Part shown: positions 43,440 to 52,252 of the stretch, in pieces
Layout of the letters: each line of letters opens with the position of its first letter
Position numbering within the stretch: the stretch's first letter is position 1
Assembly: GCA_964625335.1 (NCBI GenBank)
Contig: CAZVBE010000014.1
Coordinates: 1-52,705, forward strand
Source: CAZGUG01 sp964625335
Lineage (GTDB): Bacteria; Bacillota; Clostridia; Ch29
Direction: 5' to 3'
Length of the DNA stretch: 52,705 bases
Made by a program: the position numbers and the translations under genes
Notes under the pieces: model-generated
Database searches by the model: none
What the model was told of the DNA's origin: nothing
Seen by the model: the letters and a program-made list of their open reading frames with translations, nothing else

Positions 43440-44363
43440 ATGTATTTCCGTAAAGAAGATATGAAACATGACTTATTGCTGGGTGCTCTTGATGAAATGA
43501 AATTTTGGGGCAGAATAGTGTTTGAACACCTAAAGTTTCACAGACATGCGGTGGATCCGGGAAATGAAAGGGCATTTCGTACAATAGACCAATACGAAGT
43601 TGCGGTTGAACAGTTTTATAATGCATACATTTTTCCGGTACAAGAATCCGCATCAAGTCAAATGCTTTTCCGGCTTACACAACAAACATTGGATACTATA
43701 ATACCGGCAAGAAATTTCAAAAGTTTTCTGAACAAAGAAATCGCAGCCTGCCGCATACTATCACTGATCGACCCTGATCTGGCCGACCATTTAATAAGAG
43801 AGACCGACTATTTTATAGGACAGGTACGCTATGCCAGAGGAGAACCCACTCCTACGAGGGCTGTTCTTGGTATACCCGACGGTACAAAACGGGCGCTGAC
43901 GGTTCCGAGGCGGATTCTTCCCGTGTTAAGGGGCAATACGCTCTTTACCAGCGCTGTTGAGAACATCATGTTTTTCTCGAGAATTCATGGGGAGCACGCC
44001 CGACACGTTACCCTTGTGACCAGGCCAAAGATCCAGGAGGATATCAGACTGCAGGCCGAGGAATTTGAAAAGCTGATGTTTGCCAATATTGAAAGAGCCG
44101 AGAAAGTGGAGGATACCGGCACAGGGTACGACGAACTCATCCGTGAAAGCTCTAAATTGGCTGCCGAATTCCGGGACTTTTCGTTCTTTGTAAACGATGC
44201 CCTTCATGAGTGTGCCGTACCCACGGGAAGAGTGAATGCATGGCCTTTATTAGCAGACCATATTGCCAGGGAAGCTCAGTATTTCGTTGATGTATTGAAC
44301 AGAATATCCGGCAAAGCTCCGGCTCCTCCGCCAAATACACCATATTACCCTTATATCCTTTGA
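43440..44363 (+). CDS. DUF2935 family protein
   Basis: A 307-residue all-alpha protein of the DUF2935 family, found in Bacilli and Clostridia, function unknown. Repeated His/Glu-containing helices (DEMKFWGRIVFEHLKFHRHA, ENIMFFSRIHGEHARHVTLV and DALHECAVPTG) suggest a metal-binding four-helix bundle duplicated in the chain, as in hemerythrin- or ferritin-like folds. GGGGAGAG lies 5 bases before the ATG at 43440. It has its own terminator. No neighbour gives a hint of function. Confidence 0.88.
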   Translation: MYFRKEDMKHDLLLGALDEMKFWGRIVFEHLKFHRHAVDPGNERAFRTIDQYEVAVEQFYNAYIFPVQESASSQMLFRLTQQTLDTIIPARNFKSFLNKEIAACRILSLIDPDLADHLIRETDYFIGQVRYARGEPTPTRAVLGIPDGTKRALTVPRRILPVLRGNTLFTSAVENIMFFSRIHGEHARHVTLVTRPKIQEDIRLQAEEFEKLMFANIERAEKVEDTGTGYDELIRESSKLAAEFRDFSFFVNDALHECAVPTGRVNAWPLLADHIAREAQYFVDVLNRISGKAPAPPPNTPYYPYIL

Positions 44364-44400
44364 TTTGCACTATCTTTACAATAACCCTGCTTAATGCCGA

Positions 44401-44430
44401 TGCCTCTGTTAAAACCAGGGGCAATTTTCT
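44401..44430 (+). terminator. Terminator of the DUF2935 gene
   Basis: TGCCTCTG pairs with CAGGGGCA around TTAAAAC, then ATTTTCT. It lies 38 bases after the stop. Confidence 0.7.
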
Positions 44431-44458
44431 TTGGAAATTTCTGAAATTACGATATTAT
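44431..44458 (+). promoter_or_regulatory. Candidate sigma-A promoter
   Basis: TTGGAA, 16-base spacer, TATTAT, upstream of the small membrane protein gene. A 6-codon mini-ORF with its own AAGGGG site (44503-44523) lies in the leader. Confidence 0.45.
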
Positions 44459-44552
44459 AGAGTGTTATAATATAATTAGATTACATCTATTAAGGGGACA
44501 TCATGATGAAAAGAGCAGAATAACTGACAAAACTATATTGGGGGAGACAAAT

Positions 44553-44834
44553 TTGAAGGATAAGGAAAAATTCATTAGAAACTGGGAAAAGCAAAGGAGA
44601 AAAGGGAAACTCAAATATGTGTTGATTAATGCCGGATTAGTAGCTGCCCCTCTTTTAGGAGGCATTGTATTTGGAAGTGTATTTCTATATAGTTCTCCCA
44701 GCTCATATTCATTTGTATATTATTTGCCAACATACTTTTTCACTGCTGCTGCAGGGCTTCTTGTTGGAACACTGAAATCTCTGTATGTATGGGGTAAAAA
44801 TGAAGCCAAATACAGCAAGTTATCCCACGAATGA
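44553..44834 (+). CDS. Small hypothetical membrane protein
   Basis: A 93-residue protein with a basic N-terminus (RNWEKQRRKGKLKY) and two hydrophobic spans (about 27-48 and 53-74), ending in a Lys-rich tail; positive-inside reasoning puts both ends in the cytoplasm. Start chosen at TTG 44553, since GGGGAG lies 6 bases ahead; the TTG at 44538 overlaps that site. I do not recognise the family. It sits alone between DUF2935 and the decayed pxp region. Confidence 0.65.
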   Translation: MKDKEKFIRNWEKQRRKGKLKYVLINAGLVAAPLLGGIVFGSVFLYSSPSSYSFVYYLPTYFFTAAAGLLVGTLKSLYVWGKNEAKYSKLSHE

Positions 44835-44925
44835 TAATATAATGATGCACTTTTATTTAATATCGTATACTATTGTGGCGCGATAATTGTTATCTGGTAA
44901 TTCGGCTATCCGATCGATGTGTGCA

Positions 44926-45540
44926 CTACTGATGGAACGGGATGGATGCTGGTACCAGACCAATATGGGAAGTGGGACAAAGGATGTTCTTTGCCCCACT
45001 TTTTTTTATTACCCGCAGTAGCTGCCCGTGGCCGGGCACCTGAACAACTCCCATAGCTATACCGTCCGAAATAATGTTCCCACCCTTAAGGTGCTGGATT
45101 TTTTTGCCGTCTAATCTGTATCCCATTCGGTCACATTGGTCTGTGACGGTGTACAGTCCGGACAGGAAGGTCTTTATTCCACCCGGCGTAAAACAGTCAG
45201 CCTGGAGGCCTATCGTAACCCTTAATTCAATTTCACCGGGGTTTGCAACCTTCAGCATATCTCCGGCCTTGAGTGCTCTGCCCTTGTACCCTCTTTTGTA
45301 AACAACGGGCGAAGTTCACCGCCGGTTATAGCGATTACCATTTGATCAAGAAATTCAATCTCCGGGCCCGGAATTGTGACTTCCAGCACGGCATGGGTCT
45401 GTCGATTGCCCATCAAACCATTGCTCATCCTGTAGGACAAGCTGTCCATTACACCCGAAACCGGAACCCCGAACTGCCGATAACCGTGCTGTCCGCTGTC
45501 TTAAACCGGCGTCAGAAGCCTCGGTTTAACAAACAATCCT
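44926..45540 (-). pseudogene. pxpC: Decayed 5-oxoprolinase subunit C (biotin-dependent carboxyltransferase family)
   Basis: One frame gives GYRQFGVPVSGVMDSLSYRM, then SNGLMGNRQTHAVLEVTIPG, an N-terminal match to PxpC/KipA proteins. Another frame from about 45258 gives DRMGYRLDGKKIQHLKGGNI, then SDGIAMGVVQVPGHGQ before losing the family pattern. At least two frameshifts and a missing C-terminal third show a dead gene. Intact PxpC (about 300-330 residues) works with PxpA and PxpB to cleave 5-oxoproline with ATP. Confidence 0.8.
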
Positions 45541-45559
45541 GTTTCTGCCCATCGCTGCA

Positions 45560-45904
45560 GCCGCCTCCCTTCCACGGGTGAGTCCGGTATTCGCAGGTGC
45601 CGTTATCAATTCCTTCCTGAATTTTTTCGTACTCCTTACGGTCTATAGCGATAAAACGGATGTAGTTTCCCACCTACAGCAGGATGGGTTTTTCCCTGAA
45701 GTGGCCATACAGCTTTTATGGCGTCCTGCCTATAAGCTGCCATCCTCCCGGGCTTTCTATGAGATAAATACCGGTCTGGGACGCGGCGATGCCCACCATA
45801 CCCGCATGGTTTTTGGTCCGTGGGGTGGCCAGCCTGGGTGTTGCAATTCTTTCATCCATATCCCCCAGATAGGGAAACCCCGGGGTGAAACCAAGCATGT
45901 ATAT
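45560..45904 (-). pseudogene. pxpB: Decayed 5-oxoprolinase subunit B
   Basis: The main frame reads YMLGFTPGFPYLGDMDERIA and ASQTGIYLIESPGGWQLIGR, the most conserved part of PxpB/KipI. After the stop at 45716 another frame continues with YIRFIAIDRKEYEKIQEGID, the family's C-terminus. The N-terminal half is gone, replaced in frame by a TRAP permease tail. It lies just before the pxpC remnant, as in live pxpBC operons. Confidence 0.8.
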
Positions 45905-46114
45905 AAGATAGCCGGCCAAGGCAAAGCCGATTATATCGGTTGTAAGGCCGGGCTTTATCACCAAAAGCCCGCTGACAAGAAGCAGTATCCTTTCCAATGT
46001 AGTGTCATCCGTAATGAAGTAATTCATGGTGGAGCCGGCCACGCAAGCAATACCAATAATTGAAGTTGTCAGTAAACTGATAATACCCCCGGGTGTTTGG
46101 TATTGGAAATGCTC
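45905..46114 (-). pseudogene. C-terminal tail of a TRAP transporter fused permease
   Basis: Reads IISLLTTSIIGIACVAGSTM then TTLERILLLVSGLLVIKPGL and TTDIIGFAL. The R.LL...GLL.IKPGL.TDIIG pattern is typical of the end of TRAP-type fused membrane subunits. It runs in frame straight into the pxpB remnant at about 45905, which indicates a deletion that fused two genes. No other TRAP part is present. Confidence 0.6.
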
Positions 46115-46173
46115 TTAAGCCTTAAAATCATCTCCTGGTTTAGCTGCTGCCATCCTAAACTTTATATCCCAGC

Positions 46174-47706
46174 TTAGTTAATTACATCAATCTTAATTTC
46201 ATAAATAGCATTATGTGTTCTTAAGCCTATAGTAAAAACCTCATTGGCTTTTATGTCCTGTAATTCAAACCATCCAGGATGGTCATACCGCAGTATTTCA
46301 GCACCGTTTTCTGTTGAGTAGAAATCATTAAGTCGATAACTGTTGCTATTTACAAATACTATTCTCTTGTTTTTGCTCTTATAATAGCTTGCGGGATATG
46401 TATATACATTTATCTCTTCATAGGGATTGTTTAGCTCATCTTCATATGAATGTGAGTACTTAAAGCTATCCTGAGTAATCTCATTGCCATTTACCCTAAT
46501 AAAAAAGTCCAGCTTTCCACTAATTTTAGGTCTATATGTATATGGATTATATTCTACACTGACATCCTTGAAACGCAGCACATCGATAACAAAATCCTCC
46601 TCTGTAAACTCTGGGATATAATTTTTTACGTCAATAGGTGAAAAGGAAAAACCGTTATCATTAATATCTATCCTCTGCCACACTGTAGCTTGCCTTGCTA
46701 ACAAGTCTCCTCCTTCGTGTTTTTCTAATGCTGTGAAATCGCCTTCCTCTTCAGAAGTATATAAAACCCTATCCTTGTTCAGCAAAATATACCGCCCTAC
46801 ATGGAGAAAATCTGAAGGATACGGCTCTGTCGTCTTGATTAACAACTTATCATCGGTATCCACAGCATACGCATGAATCCAAGAATCCAAATAAAATGAG
46901 TGAATATTGAAGCTGGGTATCATGCTTTCTTTATATTTCAATTCGTATCCATTACTATTCTTCTGTAACACTATAACCTCTGTACAGGAATTTTCTATTG
47001 AATTCATATCATAAGCAATGCCCACCAAGTGGGGAACCCCTTCAAAACACTTTTTGACAACAACCAATACTTCATTCGGTGGCTGAATGTAAGGGCTAAA
47101 ATAAGGCAAATATTCTTCCAAATCAGTCTCAACAACAGTCTCCATTTCGATAGTCTCAAACAAACCGGAAAATTCCTTCTCTAAATATTCCAGTACGTCA
47201 TGATCATCTATAGACTTTATGTGTCCAATAGCTCCATTTATATCACCCTGAAGAAGGTATGTATTGACCACATCTTCATGTAACAGTTCAGGGTTATCCA
47301 GTCCCAAATCAAAAGTGGTTTCAAATGTCTCCAAAGCCTTATCGTATTCGCCCGTCTGAGCATACGCTAATCCCAAGCCGGCATAAGCCCTGGTGTTTCT
47401 GGGCTGTATTTCGATTGCCTTTTCGAAGGCTAATATTGCTTCTTCATATTTCCCCTCATTTAACAGCTTATAGCTCGATTTTATCTGGCGTTCGGTTGAG
47501 TCAAAGAAGTCACTGCTGATAAGAGCAGCACCTGCTATTATTAGAACCAAGACAACTGATAGAATAATAAAAAACCTTCTGTTTAATCCAATTGGTTTGG
47601 ATAAAGCCTTTCGGCTCTGCTTGCTTTCGCCCAACTGCTTTCCGCAGTTAGAGCAAAAACTTTCTCCCTCATTAACTTCCGTTCCACAGTTGGTGCAAAA
47701 TGGCAT
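46174..47706 (-). CDS. Zinc-ribbon, TPR-containing membrane protein
   Basis: A 510-residue protein. It opens with a zinc ribbon (Cys4, Cys7, Cys18 and Cys21 in CTNCG...CSNCG), then a basic linker, one membrane span (about 44-65), TPR repeats (about 75-185; LLNEGKYEEAILAFEKAIEI, AYAGLGLAYAQTGEYDKALE) and a long beta-rich outer part (about 200-510) that I cannot assign. The ribbon is predicted inside the cell and the TPR/beta part outside. GGAGGAGAGAAACC precedes the ATG. It lies downstream of the lipoprotein gene on the same strand, 76 bases apart. Confidence 0.8.
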   Translation of the reverse strand: MPFCTNCGTEVNEGESFCSNCGKQLGESKQSRKALSKPIGLNRRFFIILSVVLVLIIAGAALISSDFFDSTERQIKSSYKLLNEGKYEEAILAFEKAIEIQPRNTRAYAGLGLAYAQTGEYDKALETFETTFDLGLDNPELLHEDVVNTYLLQGDINGAIGHIKSIDDHDVLEYLEKEFSGLFETIEMETVVETDLEEYLPYFSPYIQPPNEVLVVVKKCFEGVPHLVGIAYDMNSIENSCTEVIVLQKNSNGYELKYKESMIPSFNIHSFYLDSWIHAYAVDTDDKLLIKTTEPYPSDFLHVGRYILLNKDRVLYTSEEEGDFTALEKHEGGDLLARQATVWQRIDINDNGFSFSPIDVKNYIPEFTEEDFVIDVLRFKDVSVEYNPYTYRPKISGKLDFFIRVNGNEITQDSFKYSHSYEDELNNPYEEINVYTYPASYYKSKNKRIVFVNSNSYRLNDFYSTENGAEILRYDHPGWFELQDIKANEVFTIGLRTHNAIYEIKIDVIN

Positions 47707-47782
47707 GGTTTCTCTCCTCCTTTATGTATGATTGTGGTAGCACTTTTTCATGCCGTATATTGAGAACACCAAATCAAATGTT

Positions 47783-49171
47783 TTATAAAGCTTTTACATA
47801 ACATACATCATCGGGATATGTGTATTCGCTCTTTATCAGCTCTTCATTTTCCTGGTCGTAATAGTAAAGACACCTAGTCTTCTTTTCAAATATAAACATT
47901 TTTGAGTCGTATTCAAATACTTCCAGCCCTTTATCCCCCTCAAATCTATTTATTTCCGATACATATATAGAATTGCCATCTGTCTTAATACTGTATAAAA
48001 TATTGTCACTTAGAAAAACATTTTCATTTTTAAACAGTATTTTTTCATCCAGAATACTAGGATAATCAGTGTCGATAACGCTGTATTCATATGTATCAGT
48101 ATTGTAAATAAAAGCTTTGTGCGATTGAAGCTTTCCGTCCAAATATTTGACGTAATAGATTATGTAATTATCCGTTCTTAACATTCTTGTTATGCCGCTA
48201 AGTTTTTTAACGCCTTCTTCCATCGGGAATTCATATAGCAGCTCTTTTTCTCCGGTTGATAGATTTCTCCTTGCACATAATCTATCGGGCCTACTATCAG
48301 AATGCTTACCTTGCATATTCTCTCTGGGGAAGTATATGTAATCACCTATTATTTCATAGTCCCTATCCGCAAACCCTATGTTTCCCGCTTCGTTGAAATA
48401 TGAATTCAACATTTCAATGTTATCTATGTTAACCTCGTATATATTCCCATTATTTTCCACCTTATATGAATCAAGCTCTATTCTTAATAGAGCTCTGTAA
48501 ACTGGTGATATCATATCATATCTGTTAGCATCCATGGTGAAATACAGCCATCCGTTATTATATGTATAGGAATATATAAAGGGATCATAAGAGGAGCTAT
48601 TAACAAGCCTTTTAAACTCAATCCTATCTGGATTCATTCCCCATTTGGCGTCAATAATAATATTATATCCTCTAGAGCCGCCACTTGTACGTCCGTCAGT
48701 TAACAGAAAGTAATCGCTGTTGGGTATCTGCTTTGAGTTAACATTGTCGTAGTCTCCTAAATATTTAAAATACTCTTCCTGTATTATTTTGGGTTGCTTT
48801 TCGCGTGTATTCACATATCGCAGCTGTTCCCCGACTCGATAATACAAGTTGTCATCCGCGTATGCAATAAATTCCCCCTGCTGACTATCCCAAATCAGTA
48901 CATCATTGTTATATATCTTGACCCCATCTCTATCCCTAAATATCTTGTCCCCATTTTCTTCTAAAGCTTGGGTTATTACGCAAACATCTGAAAACAATGG
49001 CTTGTCAGGCACGGAAACTACAACTTCGGTGTTATTATTATCAGCATCATCATTGGTGCTCTGACTTACATCATTACCTTTAATAGAATTATTTGAGCAC
49101 CCAATAAGTAGAATGATCATAATTAACACCAGTGGTATTAAAATAATGCTTTTATTAAGCTTGGACATCAT
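47783..49171 (-). CDS. Lipoprotein with beta-propeller-like repeats
   Basis: A 462-residue exported lipoprotein: signal IILIPLVLIMIILLIGC with lipid-accepting Cys25, then an Asn/Asp-rich linker. The rest is rich in short beta strands with many Tyr (KIYNNDVLIWDSQQGEFIAY, DNLYYRVGEQLRYVNTREK, NNGWLYFTMDANRYDMIS), similar to DUF5050-like propeller proteins, but I cannot fix the family. GGGGGAAAAGGTATT precedes the ATG. Its leader contains one copy of a degenerate C-terminal fragment also found at 51967. Confidence 0.75.
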   Translation of the reverse strand: MMSKLNKSIILIPLVLIMIILLIGCSNNSIKGNDVSQSTNDDADNNNTEVVVSVPDKPLFSDVCVITQALEENGDKIFRDRDGVKIYNNDVLIWDSQQGEFIAYADDNLYYRVGEQLRYVNTREKQPKIIQEEYFKYLGDYDNVNSKQIPNSDYFLLTDGRTSGGSRGYNIIIDAKWGMNPDRIEFKRLVNSSSYDPFIYSYTYNNGWLYFTMDANRYDMISPVYRALLRIELDSYKVENNGNIYEVNIDNIEMLNSYFNEAGNIGFADRDYEIIGDYIYFPRENMQGKHSDSRPDRLCARRNLSTGEKELLYEFPMEEGVKKLSGITRMLRTDNYIIYYVKYLDGKLQSHKAFIYNTDTYEYSVIDTDYPSILDEKILFKNENVFLSDNILYSIKTDGNSIYVSEINRFEGDKGLEVFEYDSKMFIFEKKTRCLYYYDQENEELIKSEYTYPDDVCYVKAL

Positions 49172-49187
49172 AATACCTTTTCCCCCT

Positions 49188-49273
49188 TTACCTCTTGTTA
49201 TGTTCTTTTACTCTTAAGAGTATTGGGTTTTCTTTTGTCTCATAACTATGTGTGATTTCCTTCAAATACTCCC
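49188..49273 (-). repeat. Degenerate C-terminal fragment, copy B
   Basis: The minus strand reads EITHSYETKENPILLRVKEH then NKR and a stop, directly before the lipoprotein gene. It matches copy A (51967-52062; MTYGYEIKGNSIFLIGKEYK) over about 57 bases at roughly 80% identity by hand alignment. Confidence 0.65.
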
Positions 49274-49284
49274 ATCAAATGTTT

Positions 49285-51357
49285 TTATTTTAGGACATGG
49301 TATGCGCCAATATCCTCCCAGAATTTATCTGCATTGCTGTTATACTTGTCCTTCGAAGTATACACCCATGATTTTTCAAAGGGGCAGGGTCCTTCCTTCA
49401 CTTTAGAAGTCGCAGGATCGCAGACATATATTTTGTTATCTGCGCTGCAAAACACTATATAATGCATCTGGCCATCCTGTGACGTATTCCCTGCAAAACC
49501 CGCCATTACACCTTTAGGATTATCCTTTAATAGTTTTTTCAGTTGCTCTATTTTATAACTGTTGTTCTTGCCCGATAGGCTTTCACGGATATGCTTATAA
49601 CTGATACCTAACCCTTTTAGAATAGGGTTCGTTTGGTTCTTATCTGACCAAGGGGGCATATATACGCTTTTCCCGTTAGCTTCATATACCATTTTTGGTG
49701 TAATGCTATTTCCGCATTTATTGGAAATAAGTATTGCATACGATGCTATCCCGCAGCCCCCCCTGGGCAGATTCCACTGGGGGTCATGCTGCCAATAAAG
49801 AAACATCTTTTCTTGCGGGACCGGTTTTGTTTCCCCTGCAGATTTGGTAACCGGCTCAGCCCTCCAAAGTTGGGCTCCGCTTCCGGTATACTGCTGCATC
49901 AATACATTGCCCCCGTTTTTATTTGGAGCTTCACATCCCATAACTATTCCGGGAATACACGCCACTTCTATTTTGTAATATCCGTCCGGCATTTTAGTGA
50001 TAATCCATTCACGGTCGGTCGAGTTTTTGCTTTCCCAGATATTTATATTGTTGCCAACCTTCAATGTTTTGGAAGTCCCGCGGGTCATGTTTATCACCCT
50101 ATTTGTTCCGTTACTGCTGGACATTGCATATATTTTGCATTTATTTCCCCCTATATTTTCCACTCTAAACTGCTGGGTACTGTGTCCTGTTGGCTCCCAC
50201 ACCGTTACGTTTGTACCGTCTTTGTCAGCCTTTTCATCTGTGCTTGCGGATAGATTTAACGCTTTACCTCCATCCTTTAGATAAAAATTATAGATACCAT
50301 CAGCAAGGTATTCATTTGGCTTTTCCACTTTTGCGCTGCAACTGGCCGACCTGTTCCCGTCCCTTGTTCTAACTGTAATAACGGCATTGCCGGCACCCTT
50401 TGCAGTTACCCTGCCCGATGCAGTAACAGTGGCAACCTTCTGGTTGTCTGATGCCCATGTGACTTCCTTATCCGATGCATCTCCCGGCAAAACCGTAGCC
50501 GTTAACTGGACAGTTTCATTAATCTTAAGATTTAGTGACGAATAGTTGAGTGTTACACTTTTCGGAGCGACCCACAAGTCTTCCTCCACGACGTTGTTGC
50601 CGCCGCGGGGAACACCATCAGAGTATTCATCTGCGATTTTCATATTTTTTTCTTCTCTTCGCCCGCTATTCCTTTCCGTGGTACCAGTCCTTTTGGGGAT
50701 AATACCTATGGCCTCGGCACGCTCTTCGGTAAAAACATTTTCGTTTATTAGTTTCTTTGCTAATGTGGTATTACTGTTTTTCAGGTTTTGGGCAAAAGCC
50801 AAATAGGATATTTTGGCGACATGGCCTCTCGTGAATTTCCCACTTCCAAGTTCTCTTACAGTTCCGCTGTCAATTAAACCAATTTCTTTGGCCATGTCTA
50901 ATGATTTGGTCCAAGTAAAATCCCCTTTCGAATCTTGGTAACCCAAAGCTCTAATCACTAGGGTCATATATTGGGTACCTGTCATTTCCCCATCTGCCCC
51001 AAACATGTTGTTTCCAATACCCTTTGAAAGCCCGTTTATATACGCATAGTTCACATAGCCCCAAGCCCATTCCGGGACATCTTCGAACACCGTAGGCAAT
51101 TGCAATAGATTGTCTGCATCCTTTTCTTTTCCCAAAAGCCTTATCAACATAATAATTCCTTCCAATCTTGTTGGCGCCCTGTCAAGCTCAAATCCCAGAT
51201 CCGTACCTCTAATAACATTGATTTGCTCCAACTTTTTCGCATACTCCAAAAAATCATCGTTATCTACAGCTGCATAACCCCATGTATTTAGTAATAAGAG
51301 TATTATAAGCGCCATAATTATAGCTGTACTGTTCTTTACCGTTTTCAAAACATTCAT
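49285..51357 (-). CDS. SLH-Big2-RICIN secreted protein with C39-like cysteine peptidase domain
   Basis: A 690-residue exported multidomain protein. Signal peptide about residues 1-28 (IIMALIILLLLNTWGYAA); SLH-type repeats about 30-195 (FEDVPEWAWGYVNYAYINGL) for wall binding; a charged linker; a bacterial Ig-like (Big2) domain about 264-345 (KVATVTASGRVTAKGAGNAV); a ricin-type beta-trefoil about 355-505 (GKALNLSAS, GSGAQLWRAEP); and a C-terminal C39-like peptidase domain with Cys in PRGGCGIASYAI, His in QMHYIVFCS and Asp in VCDPATSK. It could cleave peptides at the cell surface while binding sugars. The ATG at 51357 is favoured; a TTG at 51348 is an alternative. The same frame upstream holds a VQQTNDGGYI repeat remnant. 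Confidence 0.85.
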   Translation of the reverse strand: MNVLKTVKNSTAIIMALIILLLLNTWGYAAVDNDDFLEYAKKLEQINVIRGTDLGFELDRAPTRLEGIIMLIRLLGKEKDADNLLQLPTVFEDVPEWAWGYVNYAYINGLSKGIGNNMFGADGEMTGTQYMTLVIRALGYQDSKGDFTWTKSLDMAKEIGLIDSGTVRELGSGKFTRGHVAKISYLAFAQNLKNSNTTLAKKLINENVFTEERAEAIGIIPKRTGTTERNSGRREEKNMKIADEYSDGVPRGGNNVVEEDLWVAPKSVTLNYSSLNLKINETVQLTATVLPGDASDKEVTWASDNQKVATVTASGRVTAKGAGNAVITVRTRDGNRSASCSAKVEKPNEYLADGIYNFYLKDGGKALNLSASTDEKADKDGTNVTVWEPTGHSTQQFRVENIGGNKCKIYAMSSSNGTNRVINMTRGTSKTLKVGNNINIWESKNSTDREWIITKMPDGYYKIEVACIPGIVMGCEAPNKNGGNVLMQQYTGSGAQLWRAEPVTKSAGETKPVPQEKMFLYWQHDPQWNLPRGGCGIASYAILISNKCGNSITPKMVYEANGKSVYMPPWSDKNQTNPILKGLGISYKHIRESLSGKNNSYKIEQLKKLLKDNPKGVMAGFAGNTSQDGQMHYIVFCSADNKIYVCDPATSKVKEGPCPFEKSWVYTSKDKYNSNADKFWEDIGAYHVLK

Positions 51358-51590
51358 ACCTCCCCTGTAAATTTGATTTATATTAAAAACCCAATCATTT
51401 GTCCCACCGGTTATTATGTAACCTCCATCATTAGTTTGTTGTACCATATTAAATCCTAATCCTCTGTCAAAGATTTTTGACTAAACTTTTTCCTGCTTTA
51501 TCAGTCTTTAAAAGCCTCCCGCATTGTGAATTAGAGCCATAGGGTTTAGCCCAACCGGCCAGTATATAGCCTCCATCATTTGTCTGTTAC
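51358..51590 (-). pseudogene. Remnants of VQQTxDGGYI-type surface repeats
   Basis: Two degenerate units on the minus strand: TNDGGYILAGWAKPYGSNSQ then GRLLKTDKAGKSLVKNL (51474-51590), and VQQTNDGGYIITGGTND in frame with, and just upstream of, the SLH protein start (51358-51440). Both match the repeat unit of the protein at 52253. Stops interrupt them, so they are leftovers of a repeat protein. Confidence 0.7.
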
Positions 51591-51687
51591 CCTGGAGTGA
51601 ACTGAACATCACCACTTTCACAATTAGTAATACCTTATATGGCTGGTCAGGGATACCCTCGGCCTTAATGACTTACACTTATTAACA

Positions 51688-51951
51688 TTATGACGGAGTT
51701 GTTTTAGGCTTTTTTATTAATGCTTTTCCGATTAAAAAACCGATTATTGCACCAATCACCACTCCACCGATGAGCATATTTGAAGAAGCCTCGGCCTGGC
51801 TTTTCAGTAATTCGTCCAGTCCCTTAAGGTTGGAGCCTCTTGTTAATGTTGTCATAAAATCAAGTTTTCCAAGAAACACATTTGAAGGCCTCATCCAAAA
51901 CCCTATAGCCCCTCCAACAGCCGCACCAATTACTGCAAGTAACTTTGACAT
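51688..51951 (-). CDS. Small membrane protein with glycine-rich spans
   Basis: An 87-residue protein with two Gly-rich hydrophobic spans (about 4-20, LLAVIGAAVGGAIGFWM; and about 60-78, MLIGGVVIGAIIGFLIGKAL) and a central soluble part of about 35 residues. It ends with a basic tail. AGGAGG lies 8 bases before the ATG. Family not recognised. The Gly-zipper style of the spans can allow tight packing or oligomers. It lies among repeat remnants in the surface-protein region. Confidence 0.7.
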   Translation of the reverse strand: MSKLLAVIGAAVGGAIGFWMRPSNVFLGKLDFMTTLTRGSNLKGLDELLKSQAEASSNMLIGGVVIGAIIGFLIGKALIKKPKTTPS

Positions 51952-51966
51952 GCATTAAACCTCCTT

Positions 51967-52088
51967 TTATTTCTTTTTATATTCTTTTCCTATTAAGAAT
52001 ATTGAGTTCCCTTTTATCTCATAACCATATGTCATTTCACCAAGAAGAGGATGGGTAAAAGTGATGCTATTGCGCCTCTATTTTTCAT
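51967..52088 (-). pseudogene. Frameshifted small exported protein, with fragment copy A
   Basis: GGAGGGGATCAAGT precedes an ATG at 52088, giving MKNRGAIASLLPILFLVK and a stop at 52032, like a signal peptide start. In another frame the text continues LLGEMTYGYEIKGNSIFLIG then KEYKKK and a stop at 51967. The two parts look like the beginning and end of a short exported protein with its middle deleted. The end part recurs at 49188. Confidence 0.5.
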
Positions 52089-52252
52089 ACTTGATCCCCT
52101 CCATAAAAAGTTATTCTCTTAACTCAATATGTAATTATCCACTTGTTTAGGCAGTCTGCCAATTCATGCATTTTAAACCTTCATACTACCATAATGTCTT
52201 CTTTAGCTTTCTACTGCTGGCTGAAAAACCGCTGAAACATTTCCCAATATCT

